Source: Dugong dugon
Taxonomy: Eukaryota; Chordata; Mammalia; Sirenia; Dugongidae
Length of the DNA stretch: 64,000 nucleotides
NCBI GenBank assembly: GCA_030035585.1
Contig: CM057462.1
Coordinates: 94,571,234-94,635,233 of the forward strand
Direction: 5' to 3'
Shown here: positions 22,037 through 33,059 of the stretch, one piece after another
Numbering within the stretch: the stretch's first letter is position 1
Layout: each line of letters starts with the position of its first letter
The notes under the pieces: model-generated
Databases searched by the model: none
Seen by the model: only the letters and a program-made list of their open reading frames with translations
Told to the model about the DNA's origin: nothing
Program-made: the position numbers and the translations under genes

Positions 22037-23525
22037 TGTTGTTAGGGGCTGTCAAGTTGTTTCTGACTCGTAGAGATCCTATGTACAACAGAATGAAATA
22101 CTGCTCTGTCCTGCACTATCCTCACAATCACTGTTACCTTTGAGCCCACTGTTGGCAGCCACCAAGTCAATTCCTCTTGTTGAGGGTCTTCCTCTTTTTC
22201 ACTGGCCCTCTGCTTTTCCAAACATGATGTTCTTCTCCAGGGACTGGACTCTCCTGATAACATGTCCAAAGTACGTGAGACAAAGTCTCACCATACTCAC
22301 TACTTAGAAGCATTCTGGCTGTACTTTTCCCAAGACAGATTTGTTCATTCTTCTGGCAGTCCATGGTATAGTCAATATTCATCGCCAACACCATAATTCA
22401 AAGGCATCAATTCTTCTTTGATCATCTTATTCATTGTCCAGGTTTGCATGCATGTGAGGTGATAGAAAATACCATGGCTTGGGTCAGGTGCACATTAGTC
22501 CTCAAAGTGATGTCTTTGTTTTTTAACACTTTAAGGAGGTCTTTTGCATTTAATTAGTCCAATGTAATACATCATTTGATTTCTTGACTCCTGCTTCCAT
22601 GGGCGTTGATTGTGGATCCAAGTAAAATAAAATCCTTGACAACTTCAATATTTTCTCTGTTTATCATGATGTTGCTTATTGATCTACTTGTGAGGATTTT
22701 TATTTTCTTTATGTTTAAGTGTAATCCATACTAAAGACTGTAGTCTTTATCTTCATCAGTAAGTGCTTCAAGTTCTCTTCACTTTCAGGAAGCAACGTGG
22801 TGTCATCTGCATATCACACGCTGTTTGTTAATGAGTGAGTATACCTCTAATCCTGATGTCACATTCTTCTTCACATAGCCCACCTTCTCGGATTATTCGC
22901 TTATTCTGGCTGTACTTCTTCCAAGACAGATTTGTTCGTTCTTCTGACAGTCCATGGTATATTCAATATTGTTTGCCAACACTCTAATTCAAAGACATCA
23001 GTTCTACTTCAGTCTTCTTTACTCATTGAATAAGTATGGTGAAAGGATACAACCCTGACGCACACCTTCCCTGATTTTAAACCACAGTATCCCCTTGTTC
23101 TGTTCGAATGATTGCCTCTTGGTCTATGTACAGGTTCCACATGAGCACAATTAAGTGTTCTGGAATTCCCATTCTTCACAATGTTATCCATAATTTTTAT
23201 GATCCACACAGTCGAATACCTTTGCATAGTCAATAAAACACAGATAAACATCTTCTTAGTATTCTCTGTTTTCAGCCAAGATCCCTCTGACATCAGCAAT
23301 GATATCCCTCGTTCCATGTTCTCTTCTGAATCTGGCTTGAGTTTCTGGCAGTTCCCTGATGACATACTGCTGCAACCGCCAGTTTTGAATTATTTTCAGC
23401 ATAATTTTACTTGTACGTGCTATTAATAATATTGTTCGATAATTTCTGCATTCCATTGGATCACGTTTCTTTGGAATGGGCATGAATATGGATCTCTTCC
23501 AGTCGGTTGATAGCAACTTGGTGTT
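22037..23525 (-). mobile_element. RTE/BovB-clade LINE copy C, rearranged
   Basis: Minus strand, 3' terminus gttgttaggggctgtcaagt at 22037, 5'-truncated inside the RT. The YADD codons can be read at about 22807-22820 but the frame is broken. A block of about 128 bp (22309-22438) recurs at 22907-23035, where it replaces the short segment found in other copies (compare 15040-15070). Confidence 0.85.
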
Positions 23526-23719
23526 CATTTTTTTTTATATTCTTACTGGATCAAAAAAAAAAAAAAATGTTGGCAGTCTTATGTAGGGCTTAACTCCACC
23601 GTACTCTGACCCTACATGCATATTTAACACGGCAGCATTCCAAAGTCTAGGAAATACATGGAATCTGAAGATAGAGAAGCATAGGAGAGCAAGGTCTTTT
23701 TGATGTCTTTTCCAACACA

Positions 23720-24205
23720 CTTATAATAAAATCTAAATTTCTTACCTTGCCCTAAGAGTTCCTACCTAGCCTTTCCCCTGCCCACCCTTGTAACCTCATC
23801 TCCTCCCGTTTGCTCCAGCCATTTTGCCTCCTTTCTGTTTCTTCAAGAGCTAACTTGTCCTGGCTTCATGGCCTTTGCACTTACTATTCTTTGCTTGAAA
23901 TACTGTTCTCATAGGTCTTCAGATGGTGAGCTCCTTCTCGCCCTTCAGTTCTCAGCTCCCTTGACCATCCTATCTAAAATAGCACCTTCCTTTCCTCTAG
24001 TCACTTTCTAATAATTCAACCAGTTTACATCCTTCATTGTACTAATTGCTAATTTTATTTTTTATTTTTAATTTATTTCTTTCTGTTGAATCCTCCTCCT
24101 AGAATATAAACTCCAAGATTACAGAACGTGTCTTTCTTTCTTTTTTTTTTTTTTTTTTGTCTTCTGATGTATCCCTATTTCCAGGAATGATGTCTGACAA
24201 TACAT
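23720..24205 (+). mobile_element. L2 LINE 3' end
   Basis: Follows the L2 3' consensus: tttgctccagccattttgcc, catggcctttgcacttacta, ttgaccatcctatctaaaat, then cctagaatataaactccaag and a diverged tail. Interrupted by a poly(T)-containing CT tract at 24131-24160. Confidence 0.75.
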
Positions 24206-24224
24206 TGTTATTTGGTATCAATTA

Positions 24225-24335
24225 TTGAAAGGAAGGAAGGGGAGGAGGGAGGAAGGGAGGAAGAAAGAAGAAGGGAAGTAGATTGCAACGAGATTAAAGA
24301 GGAGAAGGAGGGAGAGAAAGAGAGATCAGTTGATT
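24225..24335 (+). repeat. Purine-rich GGAA/GAAG tract
   Basis: About 110 bp of nearly pure purine, starting gaaaggaaggaaggggagga. A diverged GGAA microsatellite. The short Glu/Arg-rich ORF over it is an artefact. Confidence 0.8.
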
Positions 24336-24384
24336 TTGGTCCTAACAGGAGTTTAGGAATATTTTGCTTGTGTCCTAGTTTGGT

Positions 24385-24525
24385 AAATGTCTGTAACCTC
24401 TAATAGAATGAAAACTTTGTTAGAGCAAGGACCTTATCTGCTTTTTCACTACTGTTTTTTCCAATGTCTAAAGCAGGGCTTGACACAAAGCACTCAGTAC
24501 TTACATGTTGAATGAATGGATAAAC
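24385..24525 (+). mobile_element. L2 LINE 3' tail
   Basis: tagaatgaaaactttgttag, agcaaggaccttatctgctt, tgacacaaagcactcagtac and gttgaatgaatggataaa match the last part of L2. Confidence 0.7.
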
Positions 24526-24764
24526 GATGATGAGCTACATTTAGGAAATCCTGTGAAGTATGGTTAAGAGACAAGAATATTTTGAACGACAAGAGGTGTT
24601 TTGTTTTTTTTTCTCTTAGCATTTAAGTTTAAAATACATGAAGAACGTTATAAATAATGTTAAATCAGGCCCCATTGAGCACTTCCCTGACAATGTTTAA
24701 AATAACCACAGATTATTTTATAAGAATTGCTCATATTATCCACTTGTCCAAAACTGAACTAATA

Positions 24765-24870
24765 AGGAAAATAAAATGTTTATTGGTACCTGGTATGGGC
24801 CAGGCATTATGCTCATCATTTTCAAATGTGTTATCTATTGGGTCCTCATAACAATTAACTAATCTCTGTT
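24765..24870 (-). mobile_element. MIR-like fragment
   Basis: tggtatgggccaggcattat, catcattttcaaatgtgtta and gggtcctcataacaattaac resemble the complement of the MIR 3' part. Short and diverged. Confidence 0.45.
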
Positions 24871-24879
24871 TCATAGTTA

Positions 24880-26150
24880 TCATAAGGTGTCTTGGCTGGG
24901 CAGCTCCTCCTAGCAGGTAGAATTAGTAACAGTTCTATCAAGCCACATAGGGCACAGAGCCTCCTGGCAAGTGGAATTGCTGACATACATCCCCCACTGT
25001 GTCCATTTACACCTACGATCTACCCAAAATCAGAGAAGTCTTTTGGGCAAAAGGCTTAAACCTATTGGTCACTAGATTTCAAGGGTATATAAATATGCTT
25101 GACAGATTCAGTGATCCTAACAGATGCTAGCTTTTAGGGAGCAAAATGGAGCCTTTGCAAGTGAAATTGCTATATGGAAAGAGGGAGTCTGGTATTATAA
25201 ACTAAATATCACAATACGGACTGTTCTTCAGAGGGGCATTCTGGGCTCTTCTGGGTATCAGTATGGTACCTGATAACGGAATTTCCTCTTACTCAGCTAA
25301 TCTGTTGGTTTGTTTGCACTCTGGGGAGAAACAAGCTGTATATAAGTCAGAGTTTCAGTTGCAGATCTTAGGGACTACTTTAACAGAAGTGGTTTAACTC
25401 AGATGCTTATAAAAGTGTTAGAAGGACTGGAGGACCCACCATTAAGCTGTTTCCAGGAATGACATCCTGAAGAACAATGTAGAACTGGCTAGTCAAGGGC
25501 ATCATTGTCACACCATGATCAGGAAGTGGAGGACTCAAACAATAAGTTGCAGGATGCAGAACGCCTCCACCTCGTCACAAGCCACTGAGCTAGAAGATGC
25601 TGCCACCACTGGTGGCTCCAGCTCCACTCCAGTCATAAAAATGAATGTCCCATGCCCTACCTGTTGACACCACAAAGCCAAACCCGTAACTGGTATCCCT
25701 GTTTTCACTGTTGCAGAAAATCTTAATGCTTCCATGATCATACTAACCAGCAAAAAAGGCAAAAGCAGCCAAAGTGTAGCCTCCATCTCGCTCTTGTCTC
25801 CTAAATCTCATAAGGGTGTATCTGCTTGGAATAAGTCAGATCACACACGGAACATGAGCTGGAAAGGGTTCTGAGAAATGTTGTTTTTAATGTTCTAGCC
25901 TCCAGAGTGCAGAGAACCAGTCTGCAGCATCTACTACCAACTATGTTTGTGCATTGTGAGTTACATCTCAAGATGCTGAATCACCTTAGACCACAAGCAA
26001 TTTTGCTCTGAATTGATACAATAAACAATTCTTTGAGGACTCAGATAATCTTGTTGTGGGAATCCCCTCAACTAAACACACAAGGAGCTTTCTCTTTCTT
26101 ATTTTGCAAGAAGACAACAGAGATTCCTGGTATAGAAGTGCCAGAGTTGT
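24880..26150. other. Unassigned stretch
   Basis: No gene. A TATA-like word (gggtatataaatatgcttga at 25083) and an LTR-like feel at 24885-25390 were noted, but no paired ends could be found. Confidence 0.3.
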
Positions 26151-26162
26151 ATTTCATGTACA

Positions 26163-26306
26163 CCGTTGTTGTGTGCCGTTGAGTCAATTCTGACTCAGAA
26201 ACCTTGTAGGACAGAGTAGAACTGCCCCAAAGGGTTTTCTAGGCTATAATCTTTATGGGAACAGATTGCTAAGTCTTTTTTACCATGGAGTGACTGGTGG
26301 ATTTGA
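26163..26306 (-). mobile_element. AfroSINE-type SINE, head-truncated
   Basis: Tail gttgttgtgtgccgttgagt, body ggacagagtagaactgcccc, truncated near the head at ggatttgaacttttc, where the next SINE begins. Confidence 0.85.
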
Positions 26307-26313
26307 ACTTTTC

Positions 26314-26662
26314 AGTATGAGGACATTGGTGGTTCAGGGGTAGAAATCTCTCCTTCCCTGCAGGAAGTCCAGGTTTGATTACCAGCCAATGCACCTCATG
26401 CACAGCAATCACGCATCTGTCAGTGAAGACTTGTGTGTTGCTATGATACTGAACAGATTTCAGTGGAGCTTGCAGACTAAGATGGACTAGGAAGAAAGGC
26501 GTGGGGAATCTACTTCTGAGAATCAGCCAATGAAAATCCTATAGATCACAACAGTCATAACCCATCATGAGTATGGCACAGGACTGGGCAGTGATTTCAT
26601 TCCGTTGTGCATGGGGTTATCCTGAGTCATGGGCCAACTCAACGGCAGCTAACAACAGGTAT
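26314..26662 (+). mobile_element. tRNA-Gly-like SINE with RTE tail
   Basis: Sense copy. Head acattggtggttcaggggta (A box), aggtttgattaccagccaat (B-box region), body cttgtgtgttgctatgatac and agcttgcagactaagatgga, then an 88-bp tail from gtatggcacaggactgggca to actcaacggcagctaacaac that matches the 3' end of the RTE LINEs (for example 14187-14275). Transcription by RNA polymerase III is the known mode of the class. Confidence 0.8.
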
Positions 26663-27002
26663 CCAGGTGTTGTAGTCTCTAGCACTGCTAATACCTGAGC
26701 AGCAGAAATGGAATGATAACAAAGGTCCTGCCCTGGACTATAAGCTAAGGCTAATTCATGAGTACATGTAAGCACCCTTAGGGTCATCTAGAAAACTGGG
26801 AATCAGGACTTGGCATCTTAATATCAAGAAGGAAGGGGTCAGAATCCTCAAGATTCATATATTAATATGTACTCGTTTGTATTCACTTGGACCTTCTGGC
26901 TCTATCAATAAAGATAATGAAGATTAGAGTAACTAATCGACTAGCCTAAGTCATACTGAAGTGTAGTTATAGTTTGGCTGTCTCCACAGTAGATAATATT
27001 TT
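26663..27002. other. Unassigned stretch
   Basis: Nothing recognised. Confidence 0.35.
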
Positions 27003-27545
27003 TATCAGTTAGGATACTTTTGGCTGAAAGTAAAAGAAAATCATGACTTAAATGCTCTGAAACGACAAGAAGGGTTATCATCCCACATAATGAGAAGTCT
27101 GGCGGTCCCGTGAGCAAGATGGCAGGGCTCCAGCTTTGTTCTTTCTTGCTCCAATGTTGGCTTTAATTTCAGGTTGGAGACAAGATGGCTGCCGTAGGTC
27201 CAAGCATTCACATCCAAGCATAATGACATTTAGAATAAGAAAGGGGTAACTTTCACCTCTGGTCTTCTTGAGAGCATAGATATTTTCTTTCCCATAAGTC
27301 AACCAGCAGACTTCCTCTCATGTCTCATTTGTTCCTCTAAGCCAATCCTTGGAAAAGGAAATGAGATGATCTCAGTTGGTTTATACTAATTAGAATTCAC
27401 CCATTGGAGCCAGGAGTAGAGTTAACTTCTCCTGAAGCACATGGCTGTGTGGAAAAGTGTGGCTACTTGAACAAAACCAAGGTTGTGCTAGAAAGGAGGA
27501 AGGTGAGGGTAATGGAGGCTGGGTAGGCAAGAAACAGTGTCTGCT
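27003..27545 (+). mobile_element. Ancient MER-type repeat, family uncertain
   Basis: Order of words tcagttaggatacttttggc, agtaaaagaaaatcatgact, ttggagacaagatggctgcc, atggctgtgtggaaaagtgt is one I recognise from a medium-copy mammalian repeat, probably a nonautonomous DNA transposon. The exact family is not claimed. Confidence 0.4.
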
Positions 27546-28318
27546 GCAACACTTCCATTAAATACTTAGTTGTTTTCCTGGGAAATAAAAATCATGAGGA
27601 CAATTACTCTTATTAAAATTGGGAGACGTGCGGAATATCCAAGTACTAGTGAAGAGAGGGAAAGTTGGAAAAGAATGAGAGAAAGGATGGAATATTCCAA
27701 AAGAGAGAGATCTGTCGTATAAGAATAGGCACAACAAAAGTGCTTGCCCCAAAAGTGTGAAGTCTGATAGCAGTTTTTATGAGAAGGCCCTCTTAAGAGG
27801 AGGCAGGGTGCAGAGAATTCAAGATTTAGAGCAAAACAGGACTTGGCTGGAGGAGTGTCTAACGAAAGGAAAGGAATAAAGTGCCAGATGAAGAAAGACG
27901 GTGATAGAGAAAGGAAAGAAGGGGATGAGAAGGCCTGTTGGCCTATAATTAGTCAGTGAAATGTGCTGTTGCTGGGATACCTGTTCAAGTGCTGCCGGGA
28001 ATTATAGCCCCTGGCAACTGAGTTCTGAAGAGAAGAGTGGCTCTTCAATAGGTGACATCCTTTGTGCCTCTGGTGATTAAAAATACTAGTTAGTGATAGA
28101 CAATTCAGCAGAGCTGAGATTTTGAAGCTACAGGCTTTTCCTTACTGCCTAGTTAAAGAAGTTCAGCAGTCCTCTGTTTTGTTCCTGCCTGAATTAGAAG
28201 CTGCAGAATCTTGAGTGTGGTCTGCACAAGGGACGGGGACTTACATTACAATTAGCAGCATTTTAATTTCTCCCAAACTTTTTCTAGAATGGAAGTCACT
28301 GAACCGTAAGCCTCCACT
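27546..28318. other. Unassigned stretch
   Basis: Purine-rich in parts (27850-27930). No gene or repeat recognised. Confidence 0.35.
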
Positions 28319-28482
28319 GTGGCCCTAGTGGCACAGTGGTTAAGAGCTCAGCAGCTAACCAAAAGGTCAGCAGTTAGAATCCACCAGCTGCTTCTTGGAA
28401 ACCCTATGGGGCAGTTCTACTCTGTTTTATAGGGTCACTGTGAGTTGGAATCAACTGGGTGGCAAAGGTTTTTTTTTTTATG
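28319..28482 (+). mobile_element. AfroSINE-type SINE
   Basis: Nearly complete sense copy. Head ggccctagtggcacagtggt with A box tggcacagtgg, aaaggtcagcagttagaatc with a damaged B box, body aaccctatggggcagttcta, tail tgtgagttggaatcaactgg and a poly(T)-rich end. Confidence 0.9.
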
Positions 28483-28522
28483 GTCTTCTAGAGTGATTTC
28501 TAGGAATATCACCATACAGATG

Positions 28523-29162
28523 TGTCTTAGGCTGGGTTCTCTAGAGAAGCAAAACCAGTAAAGCATGTAAATACATATATAGAGATTTATATCTAGGACA
28601 TGGCTCACTCAGTTTTTAGAGGCTGTAACATCCCCCATCAGTGGGACAGGAAAGAGGCTTCTCCTGACTCATGTAGCTGCAGAGACTGGGGAACCCAAGA
28701 TCATCAGGCTGGAAAGCAGGATTGTTGCAGGCTTCTCTTGACTCATGCAGCCACAGAGTCTGGCAAACCCAAGATTGGCAGGCAGGAGAGCAGGGCTGTT
28801 GCTTACAGGCTGTGAAGATCGACAAATCTCAAGATCGGCGAGCAAGACCACAGGTAAGGTGCTAGCTCAAGCCCCAAGAACTGGAGGTCAGATGAACAGG
28901 AGGCAGCTGCAAGATCCAGAACAAGCAAAAGTCCTGGCAAGGAGAGCAGGAAGGACTAGGTGGCAGAGGGTAGGGGGATGAAGGCTGAGGAGGCGGTGAA
29001 CCACCACAGGCCCCACTCCCACAAGTACCACTCACAGCAGATCCCATCATGCGAGCGATCAGTTATCAACCCTCAACAGGGAAATGATCACAACATTATA
29101 TGACTGCCAAAACACTGAGAATCATGGCCAAGCCAACTTGACACACAATCTTAACCATCGCA
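28523..29162 (-). mobile_element. ERVL-type LTR (sister of the 9.2-kb LTR)
   Basis: On the plus strand it starts tgtcttaggctgggttctct and ends cacacaatcttaaccatcgca. A perfect 5-bp target duplication agatg flanks it (28518-28522 and 29163-29167). Its left end is the complement of the right end of the LTR at 9223-9682. It is 640 bp long and includes a locally duplicated motif (cttctcctgactcatgtagc / cttctcttgactcatgcagc at about 28655-28755). Solo LTR, no internal region. Confidence 0.85.
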
Positions 29163-29402
29163 AGATGCTTTCCAAGGATCCTTTCAATCCTCAAACCACC
29201 CTTTCCGGCAACTTCTGTTACGTTGCATATAAGGCTCAAGTTTGTAGTACCTGACAGCATTATGATCAGATGTGCAATTAGATATGCATTCAGATCTGAG
29301 AATGCATATTTTAGCTCTACAGATACTTTAGCTCCAGGTACCATTGTATGATACGTTGGTACCTGGTGTTTGCATCTGAATGCAGATGACTCTTATAAGC
29401 AT
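29163..29402. other. Unassigned stretch
   Basis: Nothing recognised. Confidence 0.3.
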
Positions 29403-29488
29403 TGTTGTTGCTAGTTGCCATTGTGTTGACCTTATGTGTAATGACATGTTGCCTGGTCCTGCACTATCTTCACCATCAATGGTCATCT
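29403..29488 (-). mobile_element. RTE/SINE 3' tail fragment
   Basis: cattgttgttgctagttgcc, gcctggtcctgcactatctt and the surrounding order match the shared RTE/SINE 3' terminus. Too short to tell LINE from SINE. Confidence 0.7.
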
Positions 29489-29489
29489 A

Positions 29490-30385
29490 AAAATAATGCT
29501 GCAAAAAGCAGAGAAATCTAACCTTAGACAATAGCTCTGTTTTTAGTATTTGCTTAACCTATCATATTTTTGGCTCTCTGATTAATTCTCACATATATAC
29601 TCCGATCACTAATTCCCGGTTCAGGTTCCATGTAACCTCTTTAGACTCTGTATAATTCTCAACTTTCCACTCAAAACATTCCTCTAATTCCAGCTTCCAG
29701 CCATTCCTATAAAAGAAATTCCTTGTAATAGCCCTGGCTGTGCTGTCTTTAGCTCCAGATCTTCTCATAGAAGAAGGATCAGATAGCTGCTATAAATTCA
29801 ACCAGGAACATTTCCTCTGGGACACCAAATTCTTAATAGGTACATCTTGGTACTTTTATATAGTTAAAAACTACCTCCAGAATTGCTGAGGAGTCTTTTC
29901 TCTGTGTGTTTTTATTAGGTTTTTGTTTTGTTATCTTCAAAATTAATATTGTACTTAGGTATCAAATTTAGTCTAATGAAAAATTAAACCTTTATTTTTT
30001 TGGGGAATAAAGTGCAGAAAAATGTATTTGATGCAGCTGACATTTAAATAGAGAAAATATTTATATTTAATGTTATTAACCTAGTAATATCCTCATGGTG
30101 AGAAGTACTATATAGAGAACAATTATGTTGGAAATTTTAAAAAATCATGTAGTATGTGGTCCATAGATCTGCATATATTAGATAAGAATGATTTGTAAGT
30201 ACAGAATTAACTATTCATATATGGATGCTTCTGAAATGTTTGAACAGTTCTCAAGGAACTTAAACATGTCCCTAGTAATCTGACTTACTATCTATTATTC
30301 ATATAAAAATAATATAAGGTATTTTTACAGATTTTTAAATTTAAAATAACTTTTACTCTCTCTTCAGTCAAATGTACCTCTTCTG
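29490..30385. other. Unassigned AT-rich stretch
   Basis: No gene or repeat recognised. Confidence 0.4.
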
Positions 30386-30389
30386 TCTA

Positions 30390-30900
30390 TTGAACTTCTT
30401 TTTTAAAAATACAACTCAAAACATACCTACTTAAGAAAATCTCTACTAGTCTAGCTTTACTTTTAATTCCTCTCTCATTCATTTGTGCTTCCAGAGCACT
30501 TTGTACCTCTGTTATGGTACTTAGCACATTTTATGGTTCTTTGCACTTATGTCTACTTCCCTTAATGGCTTAGGAAATCCTAGAAGATATGATTTATGTT
30601 CTGAGCATCTTTATACACTCTACAATCCTAATACGTTGTCATTGTTGTTGTGTGCCATTGAGTCAATTCCGACTCATAGCGACCCTATAGGACAGAGTAG
30701 AACTGTCCCATACGGTTTCCTAGGCTGTAATATATGGGAGCAGATCGCCAGGTCTTTTCTCCCACTGAGCACCTGGGTGAGCTCAAATCCCCAACCTTCA
30801 GGTTAGCAGCTGCATGCTTAACCATTGCATCACCAGGGCTCCCTATAATCCTAATATAGTCCTGAAAAATATTGTTTAATGCATGTTTGTTGAGCCAAAC
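30390..30900 (+). mobile_element. L2 LINE 3' end split by a SINE
   Basis: L2-like 3' sequence (aaatacaactcaaaacatac, cttccagagcactttgtacc, tttgcacttatgtctacttc) runs to 30633 and resumes at 30843 with the tail (tgcatgtttgttgagccaaa). The SINE at 30634-30842 sits between. Confidence 0.6.
30634..30842 (-). mobile_element. AfroSINE-type SINE inside L2
   Basis: Full-length minus copy from tail (cattgttgttgtgtgccatt) to head (accattgcatcaccagggct). Flanked by a 14-bp target duplication ctacaatcctaata (30620-30633) and ctataatcctaata (30843-30856), one mismatch. Confidence 0.93.
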
Positions 30901-30944
30901 TGAAAAGAGAACTAACTGGCACATACATTGCTTTAGTTAAGACT

Positions 30945-31395
30945 TCTTTTCTGAATAAATACCAGAAAACCCTACATAAACTGGTTGAAACAAGAAAAGC
31001 AAGACTTCATTGGAAAAATCTAAGATTAGATGCAGCTTTAGGGGTGGAAGAAGAAATGGTTTAAACAATGTTACCACAATCTGGTTTTTCTTTTTCCATC
31101 TCCTGCTCAACTCCTTCTGAGTCGAATTCAATTTCAGACAGATTTTCCCCTCATGATCATAAGATGCCAGCAGAAGACCTTATACTCTCTCAGCTTCAGT
31201 TCAAGTGGGTGGGGAGTTTGGGGGTAGGAGTAATTTTTGGCAAAAATCTCAATAGATCTCATTGGCTCTGACTGCACTGCACACATGCCCTTCGTGAGCC
31301 AAGCATTGTGGCCAGTGGAATGTATTAGGTTGATTGGTTTAGGACTGAGCCACATGCTTCATCTCTGAGCCTGTATACAGAGCATGGAAGAGGTT
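30945..31395 (+). mobile_element. Ancient MER-type repeat, family uncertain
   Basis: Words tggttgaaacaagaaaagca, gcagctttaggggtggaaga, cagattttcccctcatgatc and attgtggccagtggaatgta follow a remembered medium-copy repeat related in layout to the 27.0-kb block. Not named further. Confidence 0.35.
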
Positions 31396-32815
31396 AGATG
31401 CCCTTTGGAAAATCAACATACATTACCAGGAGAAGAAAGCATAGATGCTGGGGATCAAGAACAAGATTTGTCTACCACAATCATCCACATAAAAATTCCA
31501 GGAATTTAATGGATTATCATCGCAAAGTATTCACATTTCAACCCTGTTATTAGACTTTTGAAATATTGAAGCAAAATTTCAAATCACGGAGTCTGAGAGA
31601 CCCGGATTCTTTATACATCTTAAAAAACTCATCTTTCTTCCTGATTATTTTAATTTTTTATTATTTGATTAACTTACATTTAAAAAAAGTCAGACTCTTT
31701 GGGATAGATCAATACTCATTTATCCCTAGATGACAACATCAGGTAGAATCCCTGCTGCACCTGGTTACAAGATACATAGATACACCAATTTCCAATTTAC
31801 TTAGTTGAAATTATTTCATAAAATGTAAGAAATCATCAAAAGTGACAAAACAAGATAAGCCAAAGATCTAAAGTTTATCATACACATATAAAGCAATCTT
31901 CTGAAGAGGGATGTGGTACCCATTGCAGCGTGTGATTAGGTATCAGAGTATAATGGGGAATACTTACAGCAAAGAAATACTTCACGAATAGTGGAGTTTC
32001 AAGTGTTATTGTGCAGAAATTTGTATTTCTAATCCAAGAACAAATACCATGTCTCCACTTGTTCCATGAAGGCATTCCAGTTTTGCACACCAGTCACATA
32101 CTCTGCTACATGCATGGCAGCACTCAATCTGGAAAGTGCTACATTGCTTGACAGCAACGTCACCAGATCTGCTCAATGAGAATTGAAGAGATTGCCAATC
32201 ACTCAGTCTTGACCATTCCCTTTACACAAGCAGAAAACAAACTGATGGTCACGCCATCCTTTCTTCCAAGTACTCAGGGTAGGCAAGACCTTTTGGGATA
32301 ATGAGTCCTGTGATCCCAGGCCCTCCTGATTCCTAGCCCTGTATTTTGCTAAGGCTGAAGGGAGTCCTCTGAGACCTGAAAATCCAGGGAATAAAAACTA
32401 TTGACAGACGTCTACATAATTAATAAAGTAAAACCTCTTTGTCTCTCTTGTTTCTTAGAATTCATACCTGGATGTCAGTCTGTGCCTCTGAGGCCTATAC
32501 CAATTTCTTTAACTGTTGTTTTTGGTCTTAGTTCTACAGTTCTTTGAAAACTAACAGCCTTCCCTCTGATACAGAGATCTTTTTGCTCTTGTGAAAGTTT
32601 TTGGAGGAGATAAGAGAGAATAGCAGCCATGGCTGGTAATGCAGATGGGGATAGGGGTGGTTGGGGTTGGGAAGGCTGTATTTAACTAACTGGGAAGCTT
32701 GAAAAAAGTTTATGAGTTGCCAAAGTGATAGAACCAAAAGTATTAGATGACACAATTTGGAGAGATTGGAGAAAAAGCTCATGCAATTTTTTCATCATGG
32801 AAGTCTTCCTCTCTT
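31396..32815. other. Unassigned stretch
   Basis: About 1.4 kb without recognisable gene or repeat. A poly(A)-signal-like aataaagtaaaacctctttg at 32420 could mark an old LTR end. Confidence 0.35.
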
Positions 32816-32819
32816 CTGG

Positions 32820-32895
32820 TCTGTAGGAGTATGGGCGCATTGCTTGACACAAAGTAGTTGCTCAATGAATGGATAGTGTATGTTCAATGAATGAA
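32820..32895 (+). mobile_element. L2 LINE 3' tail
   Basis: cgcattgcttgacacaaagt and gttgctcaatgaatggatag match the L2 tail. Confidence 0.55.
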
Positions 32896-33059
32896 ATATA
32901 AAAACGTGGTGAGTGTAGTATGCATTTATTTTCCATGAATAAAGTGAGGCTGAATCACATAATTTCTATCTCCAGTGCTTTATAGAATGAAAAAAGAAGT
33001 AATTAAACAAACAAAAGCTAGCAATAATAATAATCAGCAGCAGCCTAATAAGGAAAAAG

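Noticed and set aside
27003..27545. Naming the 27.0-kb and 30.9-kb blocks as one specific DNA transposon family
   Set aside because: Word order is familiar but terminal inverted repeats and target duplications could not be shown, so only a general call is given.
28319..28400. tRNA genes at SINE heads
   Set aside because: A and B box-like sequences are remnants of tRNA-derived SINE promoters; no cloverleaf with a full acceptor stem is present.
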